Source: Odontesthes bonariensis (lineage: Eukaryota > Chordata > Actinopteri > Atheriniformes > Atherinopsidae). From it: DNA of 64,000 nucleotides. The position numbers and the translations under genes are program-made. Position 1 is the stretch's first letter; each line of letters opens with the position of its first letter. Under the pieces are notes generated by a model. That model saw only the letters and a list, made by a program, of their open reading frames with translations, made no database searches and had not been told where the DNA came from. Of the stretch, positions 53,949 through 63,721 are shown one piece after another. Location of the stretch: NCBI RefSeq assembly GCF_027942865.1, contig NC_134507.1, forward strand, positions 36,447,711 through 36,511,710, written 5' to 3'.

Positions 53949-56900
53949 ATGTCATACCTGTTGTTTTTAACCATACTCATGACACTCACTCTCTCAACTA
54001 TTAATGTGAGAAGTGTAAAGTCGAAAGTTAGAGCCCAGAGTGTTTTATCCTTTCTTAGTTCTTTTAAGTCAGATGTTCTTTTAATACAGGAATGCGGCCT
54101 ACCGTTTTTAAAGCACTACAGACAGTGGGAGGAGATGTGGCCACAGACATCATTGTGGAGTGGATCCAACCAAAACAAAAATGATGGAGTGGCCATTTTA
54201 ATCAAAAACCCTCAGGTTCTGGTGAAGGGCAGCACTGTGGTGAGAGACGGACGGGCACTTTTAGCACATTTGACTTTTATGGGACAAGATTTTAACCTCT
54301 TAAATATTTATGGCTTTAACGAAAAAAATGACCGGTATGACCTTTTAGAAGACCTGCAGTCCCACATGCTAGGTAGGGCACCACTAGTTTTAGGGGGTGA
54401 TTTTAACTGTATTTTAAGCAGGAGTGACAGAAAAAGAGCAGGGGAATTTTTTAAAGTTGACAAAACATCGGTTTTATTACAGGGCATATGCAAGGATTTT
54501 AAACTTCAGGACTGTTTTAGGACCATGCATCCCAGAGAGGAGGGCTTCACCTGGTTCAGTGGTGATGGCACCAAAGCCTCTCGTATAGACTACCTTTTTA
54601 CACGGGACTGCCCACCAACCAATGCTAGATTGACCCCCGTTTTCTTTTCCGATCACCTGATGCTTTCCTGCACCCTATCACTCTCTTCGGGTGTGACTTC
54701 CGGAAGTGGTCTGTGGAAACTAAACTGCTCCCTTTTAAAAGAAAATGAAATAGTTAGTCAGTACCGGGAGCAGTACCACGAGTGGCAGACCCTTCAAGAC
54801 TTTTACGATACACGTGCACACTGGTGGGAAATGGTGAAGGAAAAGACCCAGACTTTCTTTAGACAGGCAGGTAGGAGAAAAAAGAATAGGGAAAACAGAC
54901 GCATGATGGGACTGCAGAAGCGACTACAGCGCTATTTTAAATTAAACCAACAAGGGATGGATTTTAATGATGAAATTAAACAAGTGAAAACAGAGATGTC
55001 GATTTTAGCAGATATTAAAAGTAAGGGTGTCATTTTAAGAAGCAGGGAACGAGAAATAGAGGAAGGAGAGAAGTGCACAAGGTATTTTTTTAAGAAAATT
55101 GTGAATAAAGGGGGGGCCATTTTAAAGCTAACAAAAGAGAACGGGTGCACAGTTGATTCAATGGAAGAAATTAAACAAGCTGTTGAACAATTTTATCGTG
55201 AATTGTACGAACAAAAACCTGTTGAAATGGACACCATGACAGAAGTTTTAAATTTCATAGAAAAAACAGTAAAAGACAGTGTGCTTTTAACCCAAGATTT
55301 TACAATTTCAGAGTTAAATAAATGTTTTACAAATTTTAAGAAAGGGAAGTCCCCAGGACAAGATGGACTTCCCTTGGAATTTTATTTGACCTTTTGGGAT
55401 ATTTTAGCACCTGACTTGTTTACTGTTTTTATGGAATTTGAGCAACTTGAGCGACTTCCTGACAGTTTTAGAGCAGGGATAGTGACTCTTCTTCACAAAA
55501 AAAAAGACAAGACTGACTTGAAGAATTGGAGACCGATTACACTTTTAAACTTTGACTGTAAACTTTTTAGTAAACTTTTAGCTTCACGTATGTCCTTGTT
55601 TTTAGAAGACCTGATTCACCCGGATCAAGCCTGTGCCATCCCGGGGAGGAAGATAACCGACAGCCTCGTACTGATCCGAGACACCATCTGTTATGCGAGA
55701 GACAGAAACATTCGGCTAGCAGTACTAAATTTAGACTTTGAGAAAGCCTTTGATCGGGTCTCGCACCAGTACCTTTTCCAGGTACTGCAAAAAATGGGGT
55801 TCCCAGAAAGGTTTATAGCTTGGGTGGGTCTGCTGTACCGGGGCATTACCAGCAAATTCCTTGTTAACGGGCATCTGACAAAAGCAGTAAACATCCACTG
55901 CGGTGTCCGTCAGGGTTGTCCGTTATCTGCCCTCCTCTACATCATCTGTGTGGAACCACTGGCACAGAGCTTGAGAAGGGACCACCGAATCAATGGGGTG
56001 AGAGTCCCGGGGAGCGGGGGACTATCGACAAAGTGTGTTTTATATATGGACGACGTAAACATTTTATGTACAGACCTAATATCCATCAATAGGACTCTGG
56101 ACTTCACTGACTGGTATGGACGGGCCTCTGGGGCAAAACTAAACAGAAACAAGACCCAAGCCCAATTTTACGGGCCATGGACAGCGACTGAGACTGCAGG
56201 ACTCCCCGTGACTATAACCCAGACAAAACAGAAAATACTGGGGATTAATTTTGACAAGGAAGGGGGAGGGACATCAAACTGGCCAGACGTGGTAGGGAAA
56301 GTAAAGCAAAGACTAGGATACTGGGGACTTAGAGGACTGACCATTGAAGGAAAGGTTTTAATCATCAAAGCCGTGATTTTACCTTTGCTTTTACTAATCA
56401 GTTCTGTTTTTATCCCACCTAGAAAAGTGCTTTTAGACCTGGACCGAGCCATTTTTTACTTTCTGTGGGGCTCCAAGTGGGAAAGACTGAGGAGAGATGT
56501 AATGAAGAAACAAAAAGAGAAAGGAGGAAAAGGAGTGCCTGATTTTTATTTGTTTTTAGGAAGCAGATACACTACACTGCACATCCTACAGGCCACAGAC
56601 CCATCCGGAAACCCCAAAACTAAAGCAATGACACGATTCTGGATGGGTTCTTACCTCAGAAGACTGAAGATTTTACCCACCGACCTTAAGGTGCCTGTGT
56701 CTTTTAGCCTGCCACCATCCTATGCTTTTATCCAGACGTTCTTAAAGCATTTTAACTTGGAGGCAGAGGAGTTGCATGTTTTAACAAACCACCGCTCTTT
56801 GATTTCTGTTGTGCAGGAGCGGGAACCAGTGAGTCCAGTGCGTGGGCTCGCGTTCGGCGAGCCCTCAACAGTTTGGTGCAACGTCAACCATTCCGCTCTC

Positions 56901-57155
56901 CCAAACAGACTCCGGGACCTGTCGTGGATGGTGGCTCATGAGATCCTCCCAGTCAGGTCCGTTATGCACTCCCGGGGCATGTCAGCGATCTCAACCTGCT
57001 CGCGACCTGGTTGTGGCGCGCCCGAGTCGGTGAGGCACCTGCTCTGGGAGTGCAGCGCTGCTGCAGACCAGTGGGCAACAGCAACGGCTCCTTGCAATTC
57101 CCGTACTTGCCAGCAAGGGAGGTCCTCACAGCACAACTTGTGCTCTATGGGGTGA
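53949..57155 (+). CDS. Keno ORF2: endonuclease-reverse transcriptase (C-terminal frameshift)
   Basis: The frame opens [20 protein letters not shown] and has an apurinic-type endonuclease: [26 protein letters not shown] (E), [16 protein letters not shown] (GDFN) and [13 protein letters not shown] (SDH). Then comes the [79 protein letters not shown] (motif A), [15 protein letters not shown] (motif B) and [11 protein letters not shown] (motif C, YMDD). All catalytic residues are intact. Near 57082 two extra bases relative to copy A shift the frame after the C-terminal knuckle [19 protein letters not shown], so this frame ends at 57155. The original C-terminus continues in another frame to 57481. 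Confidence 0.85.
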   Translation: MSYLLFLTILMTLTLSTINVRSVKSKVRAQSVLSFLSSFKSDVLLIQECGLPFLKHYRQWEEMWPQTSLWSGSNQNKNDGVAILIKNPQVLVKGSTVVRDGRALLAHLTFMGQDFNLLNIYGFNEKNDRYDLLEDLQSHMLGRAPLVLGGDFNCILSRSDRKRAGEFFKVDKTSVLLQGICKDFKLQDCFRTMHPREEGFTWFSGDGTKASRIDYLFTRDCPPTNARLTPVFFSDHLMLSCTLSLSSGVTSGSGLWKLNCSLLKENEIVSQYREQYHEWQTLQDFYDTRAHWWEMVKEKTQTFFRQAGRRKKNRENRRMMGLQKRLQRYFKLNQQGMDFNDEIKQVKTEMSILADIKSKGVILRSREREIEEGEKCTRYFFKKIVNKGGAILKLTKENGCTVDSMEEIKQAVEQFYRELYEQKPVEMDTMTEVLNFIEKTVKDSVLLTQDFTISELNKCFTNFKKGKSPGQDGLPLEFYLTFWDILAPDLFTVFMEFEQLERLPDSFRAGIVTLLHKKKDKTDLKNWRPITLLNFDCKLFSKLLASRMSLFLEDLIHPDQACAIPGRKITDSLVLIRDTICYARDRNIRLAVLNLDFEKAFDRVSHQYLFQVLQKMGFPERFIAWVGLLYRGITSKFLVNGHLTKAVNIHCGVRQGCPLSALLYIICVEPLAQSLRRDHRINGVRVPGSGGLSTKCVLYMDDVNILCTDLISINRTLDFTDWYGRASGAKLNRNKTQAQFYGPWTATETAGLPVTITQTKQKILGINFDKEGGGTSNWPDVVGKVKQRLGYWGLRGLTIEGKVLIIKAVILPLLLLISSVFIPPRKVLLDLDRAIFYFLWGSKWERLRRDVMKKQKEKGGKGVPDFYLFLGSRYTTLHILQATDPSGNPKTKAMTRFWMGSYLRRLKILPTDLKVPVSFSLPPSYAFIQTFLKHFNLEAEELHVLTNHRSLISVVQEREPVSPVRGLAFGEPSTVWCNVNHSALPNRLRDLSWMVAHEILPVRSVMHSRGMSAISTCSRPGCGAPESVRHLLWECSAAADQWATATAPCNSRTCQQGRSSQHNLCSMG

Positions 57156-57860
57156 GCCAAACAAAAATGAAAAAGAATGACTTTGCCAAGCAGTGGCTCA
57201 CCCTAGCCGCTATGAAAGACGCCATGTGGACCTCCAGGAACTTGCTGGTGAGGAAGCGCATGCAGATCCCCCCCGTGGCTGTGATCCGGATGGCCGCAGC
57301 GGCGGCTCAAGCGGCCGGAGCTGCAGGCGGCGGGCCTAGGACACATCCACAAAGAAGAATCGCCTCTGTGCCCATTCGGATGAAGGAGCCGGAGCTACAC
57401 ACAAAAAGGTCAAAGCAGCGACGGCCTGGCTCTCCGGGTGAGGCAGGTGGGAAGGAGCAACAGGGTGGGGATCTCCTCTGAGCACCACGACAGGATCCCG
57501 AGAGACCTACTGTTTGGGGGAGCGAAATGAGTTTCCCTGGGTAGGGACTCACTGCGCTCCTGCACAAAAAATGGACTTGGAAGAGAGCATATTAACTAAT
57601 GCACTCCTTTTTAAAGACACTCAATACAAACTGCTACTCGCATGAGAACTACTTCACATGTAACTTTTACCTTAGACAACATTGACCTTATCTGGAATAT
57701 CCCATGGAAAACTTGTTTTATTGTTGTTGTTTTAAATGTGGTTATACAGATTACACTTATTTATTGATGTTTTTATTCATAGGTAAAACATATGTCTTAA
57801 ATATGAAGTTTTTATGAAAATGTGATGTATTAGTGTCAATAAATTTTTTCAAAAGAAAAA

Positions 57861-58009
57861 ATCTGTTCTTATCAGTTTAATATCTGATACGTCCTCTATA
57901 TGAGGACTACATATTAAATGGATTTTTAGGCACAGGGGTTGAAAAAGGGGCTTGCTCCGTTCACTCCACGCATCGACCCGGTACTGCAGTGCCGCCGGGA
58001 ACGGTGCAC
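57861..58009 (+). ncRNA. RNU2: U2 snRNA gene, 3' part (nt 52-186) with duplicated target at its start
   Basis: The first 14 bases repeat U2 nt 38-51 (target duplication); from 57875 the gene resumes with GTTTAATATCTGATACGTCC. The Sm-type site ATTTTTAGG, preceded by TTAAATGG, and the terminal stem-loops (GCTTGCTCCG, CCACGCATCGACCCGGTA, GGAACGGTGCA) are recognisable, with several differences from the mammalian sequence in stem-loop III. Ends at about 58009. Confidence 0.88.
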
Positions 58010-58378
58010 TCTTCCCAACTCTTGTGAAATAACAAAACCAGCGGTACATGGTGGTAGTTTCAGGGAGCCATTGTATTCTGACTTCTAAAATGGAACTATA
58101 ATCTTTAGAAAAGACGCAGTTTATGAGCACGTCGTGGGATTGAGCTTCCCTGGTTTCTCTGTATGACCATGAACACCAAACTACACACAGAGAACAGAGG
58201 AGCTTGACAGACACACACTAAGTTATCTGAGAGTCCCATTTTCAGCTGCAGAAAACAATCACATCAGGGAAGTCGACGTGCAGGCTCAACATCAGCCTCT
58301 CAAGCCAACTCTCTGGTAAAATAGGGGCAACGTATGGTTCCAGCACCTATGTAACACATATTTGTCACGGGGACTGTG
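58010..58378. other. Spacer between U2 and 5S
   Basis: No gene recognised. A U2 3' box may lie in the first 30 bases (CTTGTGAAATAACAAAACCA) but is not clear. Confidence 0.4.
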
Positions 58379-58498
58379 GCTTACGGCCACACCGCCTTGA
58401 ACACGCCCGATCTCGTCCGAACTCGGAAGCCAAGCAGGGGCGGGCCTGGTTAGTACTTGGATGGGAGACCGCTTGGGAATACCAGGTGCTGTAAGCAT
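58379..58498 (+). rRNA. RN5S: 5S ribosomal RNA gene (divergent)
   Basis: GCTTACGGCCACACCGCC to CCAGGTGCTGTAAGC matches vertebrate 5S over 118-120 nt, followed by a T run (ATTTTTCTC) as Pol III terminator. The internal control region is recognisable (GGAAGCCAAGCAGGGG ... CGGGCCTGGTTAGTACTTGG ... GATGGGAGACC), but has changes against the usual vertebrate form: GAAGCC for GAAGCT, GGGGCGG for GGGTCGG, and CCTTGAACACG for CCTGAGAACG. It could be an expressed variant or an early pseudogene. Confidence 0.85.
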
Positions 58499-58699
58499 TT
58501 TTCTCTCTGCATGTCTTTTGTTGAAACATCTGTTGATCACCCTGTGATCCATCTTGCTGATCCTGGATCTGCTAAGGTGTCCCAGGTCATGGTTGCCTTT
58601 GATCCTCATACATTTAACTTTGTCCTGACAAAGGAGCAGTTCCAAAAAGTCAAACAGGGACTGCCTTTGCAAACTGCATGCGCCTGGAGAAGCCAAAAG

Positions 58700-58774
58700 G
58701 CTTACAGCACCTGGTATTCCCAGGCGGTCTCCCCATCCAAGTACTAACCAGGCCCGACTCTGCTTAGCTTCTGA
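58700..58774 (-). rRNA. Partial 5S rRNA gene, inverted (pseudogene)
   Basis: On the minus strand the sequence reads CTCAGAAGCTAAGCAGAGTC, then CTGGTTAGTACTTGGATGGG, then TACCAGGTGCTGTAAGC, covering about nt 45-119 of 5S. The first 45 nt are missing. It differs from the plus-strand 5S and is closer to the standard sequence in the A-box region (GAAGCTAAGCAG). It lies head-to-head with the 5S at 58379, only 200 bases away. Confidence 0.8.
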
Positions 58775-59017
58775 GATAAAACTCTGGCTTTTAGTCTGCG
58801 AAAAGAGAGTGAAAGTGAACTCCAATTTGAGATGGCTCTGGGATTGGGCCGACTGGGAGAATTGCTTGAAAAAAACCTCTACACCCAATGAGCAGTCAGA
58901 ACAAAGCCTCAAGACCCCTAGTCTTTTGCACAGAGTAAAAGACAAAGCAGCCATTGAATAGGGCCCGATTGTTCCTACCTGGTCGGCCGAGGAGCCAGCG
59001 TCTCAACCAAGCAAAGC

Positions 59018-59036
59018 TCACCGTGGGGAAGGTGGC
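59018..59036 (+). promoter_or_regulatory. Proximal sequence element (PSE) of the U5 gene
   Basis: TCACCGTGGGGAAGGTGGC lies 46-64 bases before the U5 start and fits the vertebrate snRNA PSE (TCACC-N-T...AA-N-GTG). Confidence 0.6.
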
Positions 59037-59081
59037 TATGCCAACTAGCCTGATGCACTGCTCCTGCGGTGTCAAATACTC

Positions 59082-59201
59082 GTACTCTGGTTTCTCTTCA
59101 TAACGTACAAGTCTTTCGCCTTTTACTAAAGACTTCCGTGGAGAGCAGCATTAATGAGTTGTTTCTATTTTTGGAAGGCTTTACCTTTGCGGGTGAAGCC
59201 C
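59082..59201 (+). ncRNA. RNU5: U5 snRNA gene
   Basis: TACTCTGGTTTCTCTTCA starts the gene. Loop 1, which aligns exons in the spliceosome, is intact (TCGCCTTTTACTAAAGA). The Sm site is CTATTTTTGGA, followed by a terminal stem-loop GGCTTTACC...GGTGAAGCC. Length about 119 nt is near the usual 116. Variation is mainly in the stem (CATAACGTACAAG) and in the segment before the Sm site. A PSE lies at the right distance, so the copy looks functional. Confidence 0.88.
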
Positions 59202-59449
59202 ATTCTGTCTGTGCAAAGGAAATCTTCTTGCTGTGCCATGTGACTTCTCGGAGTAGAGTCACCTTATTTCTTGAGACCGTGCCCATGTTCAAAGCTGGAG
59301 CGCTAAATTGTTGTTGTTTGAATGGTGCTCAGTGGAGCGGGCGGGAGTGCAAAGTTGTACCATCTGAAACGGCTGAAGAGTGCTCACTGCAACGCCAGGA
59401 CAAAAACCAAGGTAGAGTTGCCCAGGGATATTTACGTTATATATTAAAT

Positions 59450-59613
59450 CAGGGGAGAGCGCGAATGCAGTCCCCCACTACCAGAAATTATGCAGTCGAG
59501 ATTCCCACATTTGGGGAATTCGCAAGGGTCAGTACAGCCGGTGTGCAATGGCTGAGCCTCGTCCTGGGTGAACCACCTTCTTGATCATTGTATCTCCCCT
59601 GCCAGGTAAGTAT
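59450..59613 (-). ncRNA. RNU1: U1 snRNA gene, copy 1
   Basis: On the minus strand the gene starts ATACTTACCTGGCAGGGGAG, the sequence that pairs with 5' splice sites. Stem-loop I contains GATCAAGAAGGTGG (U1-70K site) and stem-loop II contains ATTGCACACC (U1A site, close to ATTGCACTCC). The Sm site reads AATTTCTGG and the 3' stem-loop ends GCTCTCCCCTG. Length 164 nt equals human U1. In stem I this copy has GATACAATGATC where copies 2 and 4 have GATACCATGATC. Probably functional. Confidence 0.92.
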
Positions 59614-59650
59614 GAGTTGGAACTGTCAGAGGCTGACACCTCTTTTCCAG

Positions 59651-59675
59651 GTGCCTCACTCGGCCGGACGGTGCA
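59651..59675 (-). promoter_or_regulatory. PSE of U1 copy 1 (same element at the other U1 copies)
   Basis: On the minus strand GCACCGTCCGGCCGAGTGAG lies about 40-60 bases upstream of the U1 start and resembles the U1 PSE (ACCGT...GAGTGAGGC). The same sequence occurs at 60362-60386, 61590-61614 and 62302-62326, always at the same distance. Confidence 0.6.
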
Positions 59676-60160
59676 GCAAATTCAACTGTCTGCAGTGCCA
59701 TGCCAGCAGCTAACCTGAATCTGAAAAGCTTGCAGATTAAAACAGTCCGGCTTTTCTTCATCTTTCTGATCAGTTCTTGTTTCAACAACCAAGGAACTTG
59801 GAGCACAAATTGATTTAGTTTTTCCACTCTCCCCATCTCTAGAGCCACACCCACCCACACTGGGAAAATTCTTAGTTGAGGCAAACCCTCACGGCTTAAT
59901 ATCTCCAGTGCAGAAATGCTGCCGTATTCTCATCTCGTTGTTGCCATCACTAAGGCAACGCCCACCTGCCTGGGGTGACTGCACCGTATGACCTCACCTG
60001 ACAACTGCGCAGCTGCATATCAGCTGTGCAGACCTGCCGCAGCATTCAGCAAACCTTGCAAAACATGGGTTTTAAAGATGGAAAGGTGTCGTTAAAGCAG
60101 CAACGCCAGGACAAAAACTAAGGTAGAGTTGCCCAGGGATATTTACATTATATATTAAAT

Positions 60161-60324
60161 CAGGGGAGAGCGCGAATGCAGTCCCCCACTACCAGAAATT
60201 ATGCAGTCGAGATTCCCACATTTGGGGAATTCGCAAGGGTCAGTACAGCCGGTGTGCAATGGCTGAGCCTCGTCCTGGGTGAACCACCTTCTTGATCATG
60301 GTATCTCCCCTGCCAGGTAAGTAT
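60161..60324 (-). ncRNA. RNU1: U1 snRNA gene, copy 2
   Basis: 164 nt with intact 5' end (ATACTTACCTGG), stem-loop I with GATACCATGATCAAGAAG, U1A loop ATTGCACACC, Sm site AATTTCTGG and 3' end. It agrees with copy 4 in stem I and with copy 1 in the 3' half (GCATTCGCGC). Looks functional. Confidence 0.92.
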
Positions 60325-60872
60325 GAGTTGGAATTGTCAGAGGCTGACACCTCTTTTCCAGGTGCCTCACTCGGCCGGACGGTGCAGCAAATTCAACTGT
60401 CTGCAGTGCCATGCCAGCAGCTAACCTGAATCTGAAAAGCTTGCAGATTAAAACAGTCCGGCTTTTCTTCATCTTTCTGATCAGTTCTTGTTTCAACAAC
60501 CAAGGAACTTGGAGCACAAATTGATTTAGTTTTTCCACTCTCCCCGTCTCTAGAGCCACACCCACCCACACTGGGAAAATTCTTAGTTGAGGCAAACCCT
60601 CACGGCTTAATATCTCCAGTGCAGAAATGCTGCCGTATTCCCATCTCGTTGTTGCCATCACTAAGGCAACGCCCACCTGCCTGGGGTGACTGCACCGTAT
60701 GACCTCACCTGACAACTGCGCAGCTGCATATCAGCTGTGCAGACCTGCCGCAGCATTCAGCAAACCTTGCAAAACATGGGTTTTAAAGATGGAAAGGTGT
60801 CGTTAAAGCAGCAACGCCAGGACAAAAACCAAGGTAGAGTTGCCCAGGGATATTTACGTTATACAGTCAAAT

Positions 60873-61078
60873 CAGGGGAGAGCGCGTCATGCTCTCTCCT
60901 TCACAGTGACGGTGCTGCTGTCAACACAAATAATTATTAACTTCCGTCACAGAAATGGATGTTAATGACATGATTTTTATCCACAAGGACAATTCTTTCC
61001 AATTCTTCAAAAAAATACAGTTATATTTACTTCTGCGTCCTGCATGTCTTTTGTTGAATAATCTGCCGATCACCCTGT

Positions 61079-61115
<37 letters not shown>

Positions 61116-61388
61116 ACAGACACGAGGAAGTTAACCTGCTTGGGCTGCTGCTGATTGGTTGGCAGACACCTCTGTTTCTATTGGCTCTCAGTCTCCATGT
61201 TTCTGATCCTGGACCTGCTGAGATGTCCCAGGCCATTGTTGGCTTTGATCCTCATACGTTTAACTTTGTCCGGAGCGGGCGGGAGTGCAAAGTTGTACCA
61301 TCTGAAACGGCTGAAGAGTGCTCACTGCAACGCCTGGACAAAAACCAAGGTAGAGTTGCCCAGGGATATTTACGTTATACAGTCAAAT
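60873..61388. repeat. Truncated U1 unit joined to a second copy of the cluster spacer
   Basis: CAGGGGAGAGCGCG at 60873-60886 is the 3' end of a U1 gene (14 nt) at the expected 712-bp spacing. The sequence then switches to the spacer known from 50938-51395, with its (CA)n run at 61079-61110, and at 61273 back to the U1-array spacer. This marks an unequal exchange or insertion inside a U1 gene. Confidence 0.8.
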
Positions 61389-61552
61389 CAGGGGAGAGCG
61401 CCAACGCAGTCCCCCACTACCAGAAAGTATGCAGTCGAGATTCCCACATTTGGGGAATTCGCAAGGGTCAATACAGCCGGTGTGCAATGGCTGAGCCTCG
61501 TCCTGGGTGAACCACCTTCTTGATCATTGGATCTCCCCTGCCAGGTAAGTAT
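61389..61552 (-). ncRNA. RNU1: U1 snRNA gene, copy 3 (variant, possibly defective)
   Basis: 164 nt with the 5' end ATACTTACCTGG intact. Differences from the other copies: GATCCAATGATC in stem I, TATTGACCC after stem-loop II, ACTTTCTGG instead of AATTTCTGG in the Sm site, and GTTGGCGC near the 3' end. The Sm-site change is likely to weaken Sm-ring assembly, so this copy may be a pseudogene or a variant U1. Confidence 0.88.
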
Positions 61553-62100
61553 GAGTTGGAACTGTCAGAGGCTGACACCTCTTTTCCAGGTGCCTCACTC
61601 GGCCGGACGGTGCAGCAAATTCAACTGTCTGCAGTGCCATGCCAGCAGCTAACCTGAATCTGAAAAGCTTGCAGATTAAAACAGTCCGGCTTTTCTTCAT
61701 CTTTCTGATCAGTTCTTGTTTCAACAACCAAGGAACTTGGAGCACAAATTGATTTAGTTTTTCCACTCTCCCCGTCTCTAGAGCCACACCCACCCACACT
61801 GGGAAAATTCTTAGTTGAGGCAAACCCTCACGGCTTAATATCTCCAGTGCAGAAATGCTGCCGTATTCTCATCTCGTTGTTGCCATCACTAAGGCAACGC
61901 CCACCTGCCTGGGGTGACTGCACTGTATGACCTCACCTGACAACTGCGCAGCTGCATATCAGCTGTGCAGACCTGCCGCAGCATTCAGCAAACCTTGCAA
62001 AACATGGGTTTTAAAGATGGAAAGGTGTTGTTACAGCAGCAACACCAGGACGAAAACCAAGGTAGAGTTGCCCAGGGATATTCACGTTATACAGTCAAAT

Positions 62101-62264
62101 CAGGGGAGAGCGCGAACGCAGTCTCCCACTACCAGAAATTATGCAGTCGAGATTCCCACATTTGGGGAATTCGCAAGGATCAGTACAGCCGGTGTGCAAT
62201 GGCTGGGCCTCGTCCTGGGTGAACCACCTTCTTGATCATGGTATCTCCCCTGCCAGGTAAGTAT
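62101..62264 (-). ncRNA. RNU1: U1 snRNA gene, copy 4
   Basis: 164 nt, 5' end and stem-loop I as in copy 2 (GATACCATGATC). It has GATCC instead of GACCC after stem-loop II, GCCCAGCC in stem II, and GGGAGACTGC for GGGGGACTGC in the 3' stem. The Sm site AATTTCTGG is intact. Probably functional; it is the first gene of the array in transcription order. Confidence 0.9.
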
Positions 62265-62653
62265 GAGTTGGAACTGCCAGAGGCTGACACCTCTTTTCCA
62301 GGTGCCTCACTCGGCCGGACGGTGCAGCAAATTCAACTGTCTGCAGTAACATGCCAGCAGCTAACCTGAATCTGAAAAGCTTGCAGATTAAAACAGTCCG
62401 GCTTTTCTTCATCTTTCTGATCAGTTCTTGTTTCAACAACCAAGGAATTTGGAGTACAAATTGATTTAGTTTTTCCACTCTCCCCATCTCTAGAGCCACA
62501 CCCACCCACACTGGGAAAATTCTTAGTTGAGGAAAACCCTCATGGCTTAATATCTCCAGTGCAGACATGCTGCCGTATTCAGCAAAACTTGCTAAACATC
62601 CACTTCATTGTTCACATGTGCTCTTTTTTTCATCTTTTTGCTGCCATCTCTAA

Positions 62654-63055
62654 TAGTGATGTGTCGGTCGCGAACGATCCGGCTCTAAGAGCCGGCTCTT
62701 TGAAGTGAACGACAGGAACCGGCTCCATAATGGGAGCCATTTTGGGATCCTATTTGGGAGACGTTTCTTTTTCTTTCAGTATCTCGCTGTCTCTCTGCCT
62801 CCCTGTCAGTGCCACAGAGCCGACAGTTTTTTTCCCACGTCATTTGTTTTGTCCTTCGGACCGGTGCCTCGCTGTCTCTCCCATCTCCCTCCCCCTCACT
62901 CTCACTTTCCCTCTCCTTGCGCGTTTTTCTCTGCTTCTGCCAGTGCTAGACGGGGATATATGGGGAGCCGTTGTGGAGCCGAAAAAGACGGCTCTCCACA
63001 GTAAGTCGAGCCATTAGAGCCGCATCTGGAAAAAGACCCGAAAATCCCATCACTA
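62654..63055. mobile_element. hAT MITE, 402 bp
   Basis: Starts TAGTGATGTGTCGG and ends CCCATCACTA. ATCTCTAA is repeated exactly at 62646-62653 and 63056-63063, the 8-bp duplication of hAT. Subterminal GAGCCGGCTC motifs lie near both ends. No frame with a domain. It lies at the junction of the U1 array with the antisense Keno scrap. Confidence 0.9.
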
Positions 63056-63065
63056 ATCTCTAAGA

Positions 63066-63721
63066 TCCCAGAGCAGGTGCCTCACCGACTCGGGCGCGCC
63101 ACAACCAGGTCGCGGGCAGGTTGAGATCGCTGACATGCCCCGGGAGTGCATAACGGACCTGACTGGCAGGATCTCATGAGCCACCATCCATGACAGGTCC
63201 CGGAGTTTGTTTGGAAGAGCGGAATGGTTGACGTTGCACCAAACTGTTTAGTGCTCGCCAAACGCGAGCCCACGCACTGGACTCACTGGTTCCCGCTCCT
63301 GCACAACAGAGATCAGAGAGCGGTGGTTTGTTAAAACATGCAACTCCTCTGCCTCCAAGTTAAAATGCTTTTAGAACGTCTGGATAAAAGCATAGGATGG
63401 TGGCAGGCTAAAAGACACAGGCACTTTTAGGTCGGTGGGTAAAATCTTCAGTCTTCTGAGGTAAGAACCCATCCAGAATCGTGTCATTGCTTTAGTTTTG
63501 GGGTTTCCGGATGGGTCTGTGGCCTGTAAGATGTGCAGTGTAGTGTATCTGCTTCCTAAAAACAAATAAAAATCAGGCACTCCCTTTCCTCCTTTCTCTG
63601 TTTGTTTCTTCATTACATCTCTCCTCAGTCTATCCCACTTGGAGCCCCACAGAAAATAAAAAATGGCTCGGTCCAGGTCTAAAAGCACTGTCCTAGGTGG
63701 GATTAAAACAGAACTGATTAG
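63066..63721 (-). mobile_element. Keno LINE, copy C, internal fragment in antisense
   Basis: The minus strand matches 51972-52632 of copy A at about 97% by eye (residues [25 protein letters not shown]-type blocks; the [13 protein letters not shown] knuckle at its left end). It lacks both the 5' part and the 3' end with UTR, and no U2 sequence borders it, so it did not arise as a simple targeted insertion. It ends where an LTR-like sequence starts. Confidence 0.85.

Larger units (their letters stand above)
53455..57860 (+). mobile_element. Keno LINE (Tx1 clade), copy B, near full length
   Basis: The element begins at GGGGGAGGGGCCTGCTACAC directly after the U2 target and ends in AAAAGAAAAA before the next target copy. 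It has the end of ORF1, a complete-looking ORF2 and a 3' UTR of about 380 bases. The ORF1 frame is open right up to the left junction without a start, so this copy is also 5'-truncated, inside ORF1. Near identity with copy A indicates recent activity. Confidence 0.85.
59410..62580 (-). repeat. U1 gene tandem array (712-bp units)
   Basis: U1 copies start at 59450, 60161, (60873, truncated), 61389 and 62101, so the spacing is 711-712 bases except for one unit that carries an extra 0.5-kb spacer. Units 2 and 4 share a left spacer with CGCCCACCTGCCTGGGGTGA and AAACATGGGTTTTAAAGATG. Units 1 and 3 share a different left spacer with GCGGGCGGGAGTGCAAAG. Confidence 0.9.

Noticed and set aside
58970-59060. 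Suspected extra small RNA upstream of U5
   Set aside because: The stretch begins CCTACCTGG like U1, but the rest does not fit; it is better explained as U5 promoter sequence with a PSE.
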